Assembly: GCF_024323335.1 (NCBI RefSeq) | Contig: NC_066580.1 | Location: 86,289,391-86,353,390 of the forward strand | Direction of reading: 5' to 3' | Source: Lathyrus oleraceus | Taxonomy: Eukaryota > Streptophyta > Magnoliopsida > Fabales > Fabaceae | DNA length: 64,000 nt | In this document: positions 1-10,620 of the stretch, one piece after another | How the letters are laid out: the number at the start of each line of letters is the position of its first letter | Position numbering within the stretch: the stretch's first letter is position 1 | Translations under genes and position numbers: made by a program | The notes under the pieces: model-generated | Database searches by the model: none | What the model was told of the DNA's origin: nothing | What the model saw: the letters and a program-made list of their open reading frames with translations, nothing else

Positions 1-872
1 AGACACCAGAGAGAGTAATAATTCAATTTGACAGCAGCAGCAGTAATAGTGTCAGCAAAAGATCGGTATCACCGTTGGTAATACGGTTAGCAGGTCTAGT
101 CCCATATGCATCTGATAAAGTTGTTTCATACCAATATAATGCGACTATGTTAGAGAATGGTTAAGAGGTTCCTTTACCTACGACCAGTTTTGTTGTGAGC
201 ATTGATGATGTTACGAAGGTGACTCGTAGCAGTCGTATTTTTAGGCCTGTGTTCCCGAAGAGTATAGAAGATATATCTGTCAGTAAGAAAGTTGAAGTGC
301 CTACAGTTGATCTGGTTAGCGCTCCAAAGTGTCATTCTGGTGAATCCAGCAGTTTAGAGCCTAATGATGATGATGAGGTACTCCGGTTAATCAAGAAAAG
401 TGGATTTAATATGGTGGAGCAGTTGCTACAAACTCCCTCCAAATTTTCAATGTTGTCTCTGCTCATGAACTCTGAAGCGCACAGAGAAGCACTACAAAAG
501 GTGTTGGAGCAAGCTTATGTGGAACATGATGTTACGATGGATCAGTTTGATCATATTATGGCTAACATCACTTCCTGCAACATTATGAGCTTTTGTGATG
601 AAGAACTCCCTGAGGAGGGTAGAAATCATAATTTGGCGTTGCACATTTCAATGAACTGCAAGGAGGATGCTTTGTCAAATGTGTTGGTTGACACCGGCTC
701 TTCGTTGAATGTACTTCCCAAGTCAACTCTGTCTAGATTGTCATATCAAGGAGCTCCTATGAGATATAATGGCGTGATTGTGAAGCAATTTGATGGTTCT
801 CGCAAGACTGTGATTGTTGAGGTGGACCTTCCTTTGAGCATAGGTACGAGTGATTTCCAAGTAATGGATATC
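1..872 (+). pseudogene. Tat/Ogre-type gypsy Gag-Pro fragment (protease)
   Basis: This is the aspartic protease part of a Ty3/gypsy polyprotein, which would cut Gag and Pol in the virus-like particle. It enters from the left edge already in frame. An in-frame TAA at 162-164 breaks it, and the readable stretch runs from 195. The catalytic triad D-T-G is intact at 690-698 in a VDTGSSLNVLP context, followed by a strand-rich protease body. Just before the end a 12-base in-frame piece present in relatives is missing (near 860), between short TTCCA repeats. Homology stops at 872, where the LTR of E1 begins, so E1 probably inserted here. The sequence resembles the PRO of E8 more than that of E5. It is a dead fragment, but the only protease in the window with an undamaged active-site triad. 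Confidence 0.85.
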
Positions 873-1771
873 TGTTGGTTCTACGTGTTCACATCAATTT
901 TGGTAAAACCTAGAGCTTTCACAAGTTGTCACAAGTGTTGTCTTTACATGAGATAATAGGTTCCTGAAGGGTGTTTAAAATGTGAATGTGCAGGATTTTG
1001 TTGAGATGTCAGACCCGACGTCAAGACATCTGGATACCGAACATTCAGTCTGAATGTTATGTATTGTGTGATTGCGCTTTTTATGCTAATCTATGTGTGA
1101 TTGATGAGAATATTGAACGCGCCATTAAATCAGTAATTAAAACCAAAGTGATTTATTTTCCAACAAGATATGATCAACTGTCATAAGAAGATACAAATGG
1201 AAAATAGTTTTAGGGTTTTATGATGTCCAAGCCGAGCCAAATGCTTCTATGTAAAGGGCATGGAAAACCTGGTTTTAACACACAAGAAGATAACTTTAGG
1301 GTTTTATGATGATTCAATTGGACTGACTTTTGAGTTGTAATTTGTCCATTCTAAGCTTTGAAGCATGAGTGTGTGTTTACTTGGTTGAAGCTTTTAACAA
1401 AGATCAAGTATGTGTTCTTGAAGAGTGTCTTCTTTCATTGTAATCTTTGTTTTTACATCACTGCTGTGATTGAGGGGGAGTGAGTAGGATCTATTATCTA
1501 AGAGTTATTAGATAGAAGTCACACGGGTAGAGATTAGCTGAAAAGACTGTAACTTGAAGTTGTTTATTGAGAGTATTTGAACTAATTCTATTTAGTGGAT
1601 TTCCTTCCTGGCTTGATAGCCCCCAGACGTAGGTGAGTTTGCACCCAACTGGGTTAACAATTGCTTGTGTCACTTGTACTACTATTATTTATCTTTTATC
1701 TTGTTTATATTTTTCAGATACTAGTGTTGTGACATTATCTTCAACATCTCATATCTGATACTAGAATTTCA
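873..1771 (+). repeat. E1 5' LTR
   Basis: The LTR starts TGTTGG at 873, exactly where gypsy protease homology stops, and ends CA at 1770-1771, two bases before a tRNA-Met-type primer site. It is about 899 bp. A weak TATA-like element (TATGTAAA) lies near 1248. An AGAAGATA...TTTAGGGTTTTATGATG block occurs twice about 95 bp apart (near 1188 and 1283). A purine run resembling a polypurine tract (GAGGGGGAGTGAG) sits inside the LTR near 1472. No second copy is present in the window, so identity and age cannot be estimated. Confidence 0.75.
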
Positions 1772-1773
1772 AT

Positions 1774-1785
1774 TGGTATCAGAGC
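1774..1785 (+). other. E1 primer binding site
   Basis: TGGTATCAGAGC is the common plant copia primer site, complementary to the 3' end of initiator methionine tRNA. It lies two bases after the LTR end, which fixes that boundary. Confidence 0.85.
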
Positions 1786-1838
1786 AGGCATCTTGCTTTG
1801 GTTCTGGGTGCGATCTAGGTACGTTACTTTCTGGTACT

Positions 1839-3818
1839 ATGGATAGAGACAGGGGATCTGTTCATAGACCACCAATTCTAGATGGCTCTAACTATGACTA
1901 CTAGAAACCTATAATGGTAGCCTTCCTAAAATCTTTGGATAACAAGGCCTTGAAGGCTGTTCTACCAGGCTGGGAACATCCAGTTATTACTAAGGAAGGA
2001 GAAGTTACAACTGATAAGAAGGCTGAGGAACAATGGACCAAGGAGGAAGATGAACTATCCCTTGGAAACTCTAAAGCATTAAATGCTATATTCAATGGGG
2101 TTGATAAGAACATCTTCAGACTGGTGAACAACTGTGAGGTGGCTAAAGATTCTTGGAATATTCTCAAAACCACTCATGAAGGTACCTCTAGAGTGAAGAT
2201 GTCTACATTGCAGCTGCTTACTACCAAGTTTGAAAATTTGAGGATGAAAGAAGATGAAAATATTCATGACTTTAATATGAATATCCTTGAAATTTCTAAT
2301 GCCTCAAGAGCCCTGGGTGAGAAGATGTCAGATGAAAACCTAGTGAGGAAAATACTCGGGTCACTTCCCAAGAGATTTGCCATGAAAGTGATAGCCATAG
2401 AAGAATCTCAAGACATTTGAAATATGAGAGGGGATGAGCTAATTGGATCCCTCCAAACATTTAAGTTGGGAATGTGTGATGGATCTGAAAAGAAAGTCAA
2501 AAGGATAGCCTTCATGTCAAACACTGAAGAAAAAGAGGAAGAAAGTGGTCAAGATCCTGATGAAGATCTGGCAAATGATGTAGCATTACTGGGGAGACAG
2601 TTCAACAAACTTCTGAAAAAGATGGATGTAAGGTCTAAGTATAATGTCAAGAACATCTCATCTGACATCAGTAGGTCCAATGATGATGGAAGAAGAACAA
2701 GATTTAATGAAAAGTCCAAAAAAGGAAAAGGAGTTCAGTGCCATGAATGTGATGGATATGGACACATTAGAGCTGAATGTGGGACCTACCTCAAGAAACA
2801 GAAGAAGAGTCTTGCTGCTACTTGGTCTGATGAAAGTGAAACAGAAGGAGAGTCTGCCAATCTTATGACTGCCTTGACTGGAAGATGGGGTTACGATGAA
2901 GACTCAAGTGATGATGAAGTAACCTTTGATGAGTTAGCCACTAACTACAGAAAGTTGTGTTATAGAAGTGAAGAAGTGTGTCAACAAGTGGAAAGTCAAA
3001 AGAAATTGATAACACAACTAGAGGATGAGAAGACAGAACACTTGGAAACCATCTCTAAGTTGAAGACTGAAGCATTGTTCTTGAACTCCAAACTGGATGA
3101 GATGACAAAGTATGTCAGAATGCTAAACAATGGTTCTGACACCTTAGACAAAATTCTCCAGACTGGAAAAATGGAAGGAGACAAGTCTAGCCTTAGGTTC
3201 AATGAATCCAAACCTGAGTGTAGTCACACCGGTAGCAAACCAAAGATGTCACATCATGTGTCACAATATCATAAGGAAAGACAACATAAAGGAAAACACC
3301 AAAGATGGAGATGTCATTACTGTGGAAAATTTGACCACATAAAACCATTATGCTTTAAGTTATATGGATATCCTAGTCCTTCTCATCATCAACCTAGACC
3401 CAAACACCACATACCTGTCAACAGAAAACAATGGGTTCCTAGGACTGGTGCTACTAACCTGATAGCTCACACTTCCTTCAGAGTTTCAGCCAAAGAAGAA
3501 TGGTACTTTGACAATGGATGCTCCATACACATGACTGGAAGCAAAAACCTGCTAATTGACCTTCATCCTCATGCCACCAGCTATGTTAGCTTTGGTGATG
3601 GAGAAAAGGGTGAAATCCAAGGGATTGGAAAGCTAAACTTCCCTGGAGTTCATAACCTTGACAATGTGCTACTTGTTAAAGGATTGACTGCAAACCTAAT
3701 CAGCATCAATCAACTGTGTGACCAAGGTCTAAATGTAAACTTCACAAAAACTGAATGTCTGATTACTAATAAAGAAAATGAAGTGATCATGAAAGGAGTC
3801 AGGTCTAAGGAAAACTGA
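1839..3818 (+). pseudogene. E1 gag and protease region, broken
   Basis: Gag forms the particle and binds RNA; the protease matures it. The reading frame starts at the ATG at 1839 and keeps one phase to 3818. It is broken by TAG at 1902-1904 (where the family has tryptophan in a YDYW context) and TGA at 2418-2420. The first zinc knuckle C-X2-C-X4-H-X4-C is at 2739-2780 and a second is at 3312-3353; two knuckles are typical of this copia group. Between them lies a Glu/Lys-rich, probably coiled segment. The protease motif near 3510 reads D-N-G in place of D-S/T-G, so the active site is altered. A TGA at 3816 results from a small deletion; homology resumes in another frame at 3818. Confidence 0.85.
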
Positions 3819-5128
3819 TGTGGAGTTCTCAAGAAATTGGTTATTCATCAGTGTGTTCTCTAGCCAAAGAAGAAGAAGTGAAGTTATGCCATCAAAAATT
3901 GGGTCATCTACATCTTAAAGGAATGAAGAGGATTATATCTGTTGAAGTTGTCAGAGGAATCCCAAACTTGAATATTGATGAAGGAAGAGTTTGTGGGGAG
4001 TGTCAGATTGGAAAACAGGCAAAGATGTCACATCAGAAGCTCAGACATGACACCAGTTCCAGAGTGCTAGAACTTCTCCACATGGACTTGATGGGACCTA
4101 TGCAGGTGGAAAGTCTTGGTGGGAAAAAGTATGCTTATTTGGTGGTGGATGACTTCTCAAGATACATCTGGGTCAATTTTATAAGGGAAAAAACTGATGT
4201 ATTTGAGGTATTCCAAGATCATTGCCTAGGACTTCAAAGAGAAAAAGAAAGTCAGGTTATCAGAATCAGAAGTGATCATGGAAAAGAATTTGAGAACAAC
4301 AAATTTGTTGGATTCTGTTCATCTGAAGGAATTAGTCATGAGTTCTCATCTCCCATTACCCCTCAGCAAAATGGCGTGGTAGAAAGGAAAAATAGAACTC
4401 TCCAAGAATCTTCCAGAGCTATGATTCATGCTAAGAAATTTCCCTACCACTTCTGGGCTGAAGCTATGAACACAGCCTGTTATGTTCACAACAGAGTAAC
4501 CTTGAAGAAAGGAAGAAGACCTACTGTCAAATACTTCCATGTGTTTGGTAGTAAATGTTATATCCTGACTAATCGTGAACAAAGAAGGAAGATGGATCCC
4601 AAGAGTGATGAAGGAATATTTCTGGGTTACTCAACAAACAACAAAGCATTTAGAGTCTTTAATTCCAGAACAAAAGTAATGATGGAATCTATCAATGTTG
4701 TGGTTGATGATCAACAGACTGATGTCACAAACGATGATGAGACATCTCTAAATGATTCCCCAGCTGATTTCCCAAACAAAAGTAATGAGAGTGAACTCAC
4801 TCAAGCTGAACCTGAAGTTGACAAAATTAATATGGGATCCTCTATCAGAATTCAGAAGGATCATCCTAGAGATCTCATTATAGGAGACCCAAATAAAGGG
4901 GTCACAACTAGATCAAGGAAACTGATCTCACATGGTTGTTTTGTGTCCAAGATTGAGCCTAGGAATGTCAAGGAAGCCTTAACTGATGAATTCTGGATCA
5001 ATTCCATGCAGGAAGAGTTAGGCCAATTCAAGAGAAATGAAGTATGGGAGATGGTTCCAAGACCTGAAGGAATAAATGTCATTGGAACAAAGTGGGTTTA
5101 CAAGAATAAATCTGATGAACAAGGGTAG
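3818..5128 (+). pseudogene. E1 copia integrase and start of RT
   Basis: This 436-residue open stretch carries the integrase that would insert element cDNA. An H-H-C-C-type N-terminal zinc region (HQKLGHLH ... CGEC) spans residues 24-63, with one position decayed. The catalytic core has Asp at about residue 90 (HMDLMGP), Asp at 153 (RSDHGKE) and Glu at 189 (GVVERKN). The last two are 35 residues apart, the canonical DD35E arrangement. Roughly ten residues are missing near residue 228, before the FHVFGSKCY block. The GKGK-like tail is followed by an acidic linker and the beginning of the RT domain (KWVYKNK), which is cut at about 5126 by an internal deletion into the envelope-like ORF. The core could fold, but the element cannot make RT. 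Confidence 0.85.
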
Positions 5129-5130
5129 AA

Positions 5131-6643
5131 CGCCTTCTATGGACTTTCTTGATGAAGATATTTTGGACGTGATTCCCCTGTCTGTCATTCCAAGCGAAGC
5201 TCTTGGCTCATCCGCCACTACATGCCCTACTCAAGGTAACAGTTCTAGTATCCCCTCCAGCTCTACTCATACTCCTAGTTCTAAGGACGACATGCATCAC
5301 ACTGATCGTGTCATAAGGAACCTAGTCACTAGGATTCTCAATGAAGGACATTCTGTAAAAGGAGTTTCTACTCCTTTATCAAGAAGGGACCCCTCTCCTG
5401 AGGTTGGACCTGATAATGAGAAGGATGATGATTCCTCTAGGTCTGAAAAAGATATAGCTGCTGAAGGATTGTGCTCTTTAGGGAAAACTTTGTCTGGTAA
5501 GAAATTTGTGGCATCACCTACTACCAATGCTTCATAGTCTAAGAAGCATGATTCTGCAAAGAAGGTGATTGACCTAGAAGTTGATAGTTAGGATGATCAA
5601 GATGATAGCTTGCTTCATCATTTGAAGCCTAGTATGGCTAAGAGGATGTAGACCAGAAATGGTAGGTCTGTAGCTAAAATAATGTCAGTCAAAACTGCTA
5701 AGAAGGCTACTTCTGTAGGCCCCTTAAAGTCTTGGAGCAAAGTTGAGGTGAAGAAGAGAAAACTGAGAGAAATTTCTGACTCAGATGAAGATGTTGAAGA
5801 AGATGTCCCTGACATCTCCCCTTTCAAGAGGATAACTGTTAGGAAATCCCCTATAAAAGTTGTTGTTGTACACCTGGACAATATTTCTTTCCATCTTGAA
5901 GATGGAATAGCAAAATGGAAGTTTGTAATCCAAAGAAGGGTGGCGGTGGAGAGAGAATTGGGAAAGGATGCTGTGGATGTCAAAGAAGTCATGGACTTGA
6001 TTAAAACTGCTGGATTAATGAAAACTGTTGTTGGGTTATCTCAGTGTTATGAATGACTGGTTAAAGAATTTGTGGTCAACATTCCTGAGGACATTGCTGA
6101 TAAAAACAACAAAGAATTTTGTAAAGTGTTTGTAAGAGGGAAGTGTATCACATTTTCTCCAACTGTGATTAATAAGTTTCTAGGAAGAGGAACAGAAGGT
6201 GCATGTGAACTGGAAGCCACAGACAATGAGGTCTGTAGGGAAATTACTGCAAGACCGGTTAAGGAGTGGCCTAGTAAGAAGCATCTCCCTGTTGGGAAGC
6301 TGACTGTGAAACATGCTATTCTGCACAAGATAGGGTCAGCAAATTGGGTGCCAACCAACCACATCTCTACAATTTCAAATGCCCTTGGAAGGTTCATCTT
6401 TGTTATTGGAACCAAGTTGAAATTTGATTATGGTAGATTTATGTTTGAACAAATTGTCAAACATGCTTCTATAAATGTAGTTAAGTTGCCCATAGCTTTT
6501 CCCTTAATGATTTGTGGGATTATCCTGAGCTAGCAACTTGGAATTCTGAGCACAAATGATCTTCCTAGTAGAAGAAAACCTCCTTTATCAGTTCATTACA
6601 AATTGTTTGAAGGCAGTCATGTCGAAGACATTGTCATGACATC
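5131..6643 (+). pseudogene. E1 envelope-like ORF (plant putative transposon-protein domain)
   Basis: One frame runs from about 5131 to 6643 with stops at 5535, about 5589, about 5649, 6054 and 6531. The N-terminal third is Ser/Thr/Asp-rich and low complexity, then comes a Lys-rich and acidic linker. A globular region near 5860-6500 includes blocks such as LDNISFH, WKFVIQRR, FVRGKCITFSP and ANWVPT. I recognise this as the domain annotated in legume genomes as envelope-like protein or putative plant transposon protein, carried downstream of pol by SIRE-type copia elements. No clear signal peptide or transmembrane helix is visible, so an envelope role is by position and tradition only. E2 interrupts it at 6644 after a VEDIVMTS context. 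Confidence 0.7.
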
Positions 6644-6844
6644 TGTGAGAGAATTCTTTACTTTGAATAAATTTTGAATGATAGCAAATTGTGTGATCAT
6701 CATCCAAATGTTGGTTGTGCATTACCATACATGACACATGTGTGTTTTTATTGTGTTTTATCCCATTCTATTGTTGCATGACTGTACATAAAGACCTACA
6801 TTGATACATATCTTAAAAGAACTCAAAAATTCCATTTTGTGTCA

Positions 6845-7291
6845 GTATGCATCAACACATAATCCTATGCATCGATACATACATTATATTGTAAATCACA
6901 AAATCTTTTAGTTCAGTATGCATCGATGCATACGAGCCATGTATCGATACATGGACAGACAAAATGCTCTATGGATCGATCCATACGTGCCTTGCATCGA
7001 TACATGATTAGTTGAATTGCACTATGCATCAATGCATACGAATTATGCATCGATCCATGTTAGTGAAAATATCATATGTATCAATGCATACGAATTATGC
7101 ATCGATCCATGATCAGTTGAAACACCTTATGTATCAATGCATGCGTATTATGCATCGATCCATGTTAGTGAAAATGTCATATGCATCAATACATTCGAAT
7201 CATGCATCGATACATGCTTAATTCATTTCACCAAAAACTCATATATCTTACAGTATGCATCGATGCATACCATCATGTATTAATACACAAG
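6845..7291 (+). repeat. Array of ATGCATCGATGCAT-type palindromes in E2 U3
   Basis: About seventeen imperfect copies of a 14-16 base palindrome with core ATCGAT (for example ATGCATCGATGCAT, ATGTATCGATACAT, ATGGATCGATCCAT). From about 6917 to 7205 they alternate in a higher-order unit of 52-53 bp containing two palindromes each. The array recurs in the 3' LTR at 13600-14046. The arms vary but usually stay complementary. It lies upstream of the TATA box and may be a protein-binding or RNA-structural region; that is inference. Confidence 0.85.
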
Positions 7292-7325
7292 TTTGTTTTA
7301 TGTTCTAACAGTTTCTGTTTCAGCA

Positions 7326-7334
7326 TATATATAA
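7326..7334 (+). promoter_or_regulatory. TATA box of E2 LTR
   Basis: TATATATAA follows the palindrome array and would place transcription start near 7360. The same sequence is at 14081-14089 in the 3' LTR. Confidence 0.6.
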
Positions 7335-8440
7335 GATGTTGTGACAACAGTGATAAAAACGACGAATTCTTAGAGGGAAAAACAATTGAACACAAGATCA
7401 AAGCAGTGTGTAGAGGTAATTGTTTTTGGAGCAAATAGAAACCTGAAAGAGACTTCATCTTCTTCATCTTCTCAATCGCTTTTCTTCAAGAACATCAACA
7501 CATAATCATTGTTGTTCTTCGGACAAAAGGATCAACGAGATAACGTTCAGTGGTACAATCAAGGATCTAGCTGAGGTTTTCAGTGGAACGATCGAGGATC
7601 TAGCTGAGTTGAAGATTGAAGGGGGTTTCGAGGAAAAACCTACTGGTTTGTCCTTCAAGAACTGGAGTGTTCTTGCGGGTTTGTTAGTCACGTTTGCAGA
7701 ACAGATTCAGCCGCAGCGTTGCGTTTGGAGATCGGGGGATTTCGCAAGCAGGTCGTGGAACCGGTGAATTGTTTGCAATTTCATGCAGGAAATTCTTGAT
7801 TGTGCTCAGATCAAGTGGAGGTTTCATACAAGAAGAAGTTCTTGGAATTTAGAATTCTGTCTTTGTATCATAACCTTGTATCAATGAATTCGGCAATAAT
7901 TGATAATCAAAGTTCTCAATTTCATTTGAAATTGAGAGGGAGACGTACCCACACGCGAGGACGACGTGGGGAACTTCCTTACCAAATCTCTGCGTATTGT
8001 ATTCTTACCTTACTCCTCTTTACTTTTCAAACAGTTTTCGCAATTTCAGTTAGTGTGTTGTGATTGTACTTTTTGCAAGACAGCAGTGGCAAGAAAACTT
8101 CTTTAACTAAACTCCATTGCTATTTATCATTGATCACATACACACCAACTGTTTGACAAAATTGTTAGCTAGGTTTTATTCATTGGAAATAGACTTTAAT
8201 GATAAGTGCATTCAATTAGCTAAAATTCTGGTGTTGAGAGTTTCTGTCATTCTTATTCAAATCCAGCATTAAACTCGTGTGTCCGGTTTTCTAGTAGCGG
8301 TTCAGAATAGACTGAAGTCGATTCGGGACTGATAATTTCCGCCAACTTTAAAAACTCTGATAAAACTTTAAATCCATTAAATTTTAAAGAGGTGATCTAT
8401 TCACCCCCCCTCTCGATCACTAGCCACACCGTCTAACAAG

Positions 8441-8452
8441 TGGTATTAGAGC
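8441..8452 (+). other. E2 primer binding site
   Basis: TGGTATTAGAGC differs by one base (C to T) from the standard initiator methionine tRNA site and is two bases after the LTR. Confidence 0.85.
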
Positions 8453-8471
8453 GCCGGTTCGCTGGTGCTCT

Positions 8472-10260
8472 ATGGCTGCCTGTAACAGTATGGATTCTGA
8501 ACCAAAGGGGCGTATAATAGAGCGCCTATTTTCAACGGTGAAAATTACGGCTACTGGAAAGACTGCATGCGAGTTCATATAAATTCTGTGGATAGGTTAG
8601 TATGGGCTGCCTTTGAAAATGGTCCGTTTCAAATTACTATGACAAATGCGGCTGGCGCCATAGTACCTAAACTAGAAGATGATTGGAATGAGAAAGATGA
8701 GAAAAAGTGGTCGTGTGATTGGAGAGCTTGAAACATGCTAATTTCAGCACTTGGTGTTGATGAGTATTATCGAGTATCCCATTGCACGACAGCTAAAGAA
8801 ATGTGGGATGCTTTAGAAGTTGCCCATGAGGGTACTACTGAAGTAAAACAGTCCTATATTAAGACACTCAATCAAGAGTTTGAGATCTTTCGCATGAAAC
8901 AAGGAGAATCTATCTCCGACATGCAAAAGAGATTTACTCATCTCACTAATAGGTTGAATGCACTTGGAAAACCTGTTTCCAATGAAATTGCTACTAATAA
9001 AATTCTGAGGTGTCTTAGCAGGGAATGGCTACCTAAAGTAACAGCTATTAAGGAAGCCAACGATCTAACGACACTTACGATTACAACTCTGTTTGGAAAG
9101 CTGGAAGAACATCAGCAAGCATTAGAAAGTCTTGAAAAGTTTGAGAACAAAAGTAAGAAGGAAAAGGAGAAGAAGAGAGACAAAGAGGGAGAGAAGAAGC
9201 CAATAGCTCTTGTGGCCTCTAGCTCTAAGTCCTCACGAAAAGAGCAAAGTGACAATGATTCTAGTAGTGACAAAGATTCGGATGATGAGGAAATGAGACT
9301 GTTTGTAAGGAGATATAATAGATTCATTCGAAAGAATGGAGTCAAGCATTCCGACAAAAACCTCATGAAGTTTCGAAGACAATCTACAGATTCAAAACAG
9401 GAAGAGAATAAGAAGAATAGAGGAAGAGGATCTTGTTTTAATTGTGGTAAATCTGGACATTATAAAACAGATTGTCCTATGAAGTATAAGAATCAATGAA
9501 AAGCGTCACCAAAAGGGTACAGCAAACAAAGAAGAGCGTACATCGCATGGGAAAGTGATAGTGATTCATCAAGCACACAAAGCTCAAGTGACGGTGATGA
9601 AGCCGCAAATCTGTGCCTTATGGCTCACACAAAAAATCTGTCCTACCACAAGAAGAAAATCAATGATAAAAAGGTAAAACAAGCCTATTATAATAATTTC
9701 TCTTCTATGTCTTTTTCTGAACTGAAAATAGCTTTTGAAAAACTGCATAACGAAGCTGTAGATGCTTTTAAAAGATTATCTTCCGATAAACAAATTTTTT
9801 CATTTCTGGAAGGTAAAGTATACAAAGCTGAAAACGCTTTAGAATCGTTAAAAGCTAGTATTGCAGAAAATTCAAAATATATTGACATTGATGGATGTAG
9901 TAAAGTTAGGTATTGTGACGCTTGTCATATTTGGCAAAAGGAGGTAAACACTCTCAAAGTCAAATTAGAAAAAGCTTTACAACCTAAGGTTACTTATGCC
10001 GTTGATTCTAGGTTGTTTAAGAAGTCATTAAATCCTCCATATGCAAAAAACTCTTTTATTCTAAAGGATTTAATGAACAAGAAACAACAAACACATCATC
10101 ATGGTTAATGTCATTATTGTTGTCGTGCTGGCCATACCATTGAGAAATGCAAGTTTAGGAGATTTCTTGTTCCTAAAGGTATTTATCAATGGAAGCCAAA
10201 AGGCAACCATGTTAGCACTTACCCACTTGGACCCAATGAAAATTGGGTACCAACCTCTCT
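8472..10260 (+). pseudogene. E2 copia gag, broken
   Basis: Gag starts at the ATG at 8472 but slips frame near 8515; the family sequence continues as APIFNGENYGYWK in another phase. TGA at 8729-8731 replaces an Arg codon (a CGA-to-TGA type change). From 8735 a clean 254-residue stretch covers the gag core (VAHEGT, LNQEFEIFRMK) and a charged linker. A zinc knuckle C-X2-C-X4-H-X4-C follows (CFNCGKSGHYKTDC, ending near 9477), then TGA at 9497. The same phase continues downstream through a Ser/Asp-rich and coiled region, past TAA at 10106, to a second knuckle CHYC...H...C at 10109-10150. Two knuckles match E1 and support the Sirevirus-like placement. Confidence 0.85.
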
Positions 10261-10299
10261 CTTTTGATATTGTAGGGTGAATGCCTTGCTTCCGTAGAT

Positions 10300-10620
10300 A
10301 GAAGATGGTTTCTTAACAGCGGTTGCTCAAGGCACATGACCGGTGACATATCGCTTTTCATAGACTTCAAAGCAAAGAAGAAGGGATATGTTACTTATAG
10401 AGACAATAACAAAGGAGCTATACTCGGCAAAGGTAATGTAGGTAATCCCTCCACCACTACTATTTCTAATGTCCATCTAGTAGAGGGACTTAAACATAAT
10501 TTGTTAAGCATAAGTCAATTGTGTGACATGGGCTATAAAGTCACTTTCATAAAAACTTGTTGCCTAATTGAACATGCTGAACAGAACGTTGTGTTTAAGG
10601 GTACAAGAGTAAAGCATATA
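10300..10620 (+). pseudogene. E2 copia protease remnant, catalytic Asp lost
   Basis: The protease domain reads WFLNSGCSRHMTG near 10306-10344. In this family the triad is D-S-G; here the Asp codon is AAC (Asn) at 10315-10317, which should abolish proteolysis. The rest of the domain (ISNVHLVEGLKHNLLSISQLCD) is well preserved. Homology ends at about 10617, and the next bases belong to the region downstream of integrase. Confidence 0.85.

Larger units (their letters stand above)
873..6643 (+). mobile_element. E1: Sirevirus-like Ty1/copia retrotransposon, internally deleted, 3' end lost
   Basis: The order is LTR, primer binding site, gag with two zinc knuckles, protease, integrase, a scrap of RT, then an envelope-like ORF. 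Integrase before RT makes it Ty1/copia. The envelope-like ORF and the gag type fit the SIRE1/Maximus (Sirevirus) lineage. Between 5126 and 5131 the early RT region jumps directly into the envelope-like ORF, so most RT and all RNase H are deleted. E2 interrupts it at 6644 and its 3' LTR is not in the window. Several premature stops show it is inactive. Confidence 0.85.
6644..8438 (+). repeat. E2 5' LTR
   Basis: This 1,795 bp LTR begins TGTGAG and ends CTAACA at 8438, two bases before the primer site. Its start matches 13399, right after the 3' polypurine tract, which confirms the boundary. The first third (U3) carries an array of ATGCATCGAT-like palindromes; a TATA box follows at 7326. Confidence 0.92.

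Noticed and set aside
1205..1300. TTTAGGG, plant telomere-like repeat
   Set aside because: Only two isolated copies within a duplicated LTR block, with no tandem run.
7012..7221. ORF with repeated Met-His-Arg-Ser peptides (also 13767-13976)
   Set aside because: It is only a translation of the palindrome array in the E2 LTR; it appears in both LTRs and has no similarity to a protein I know.
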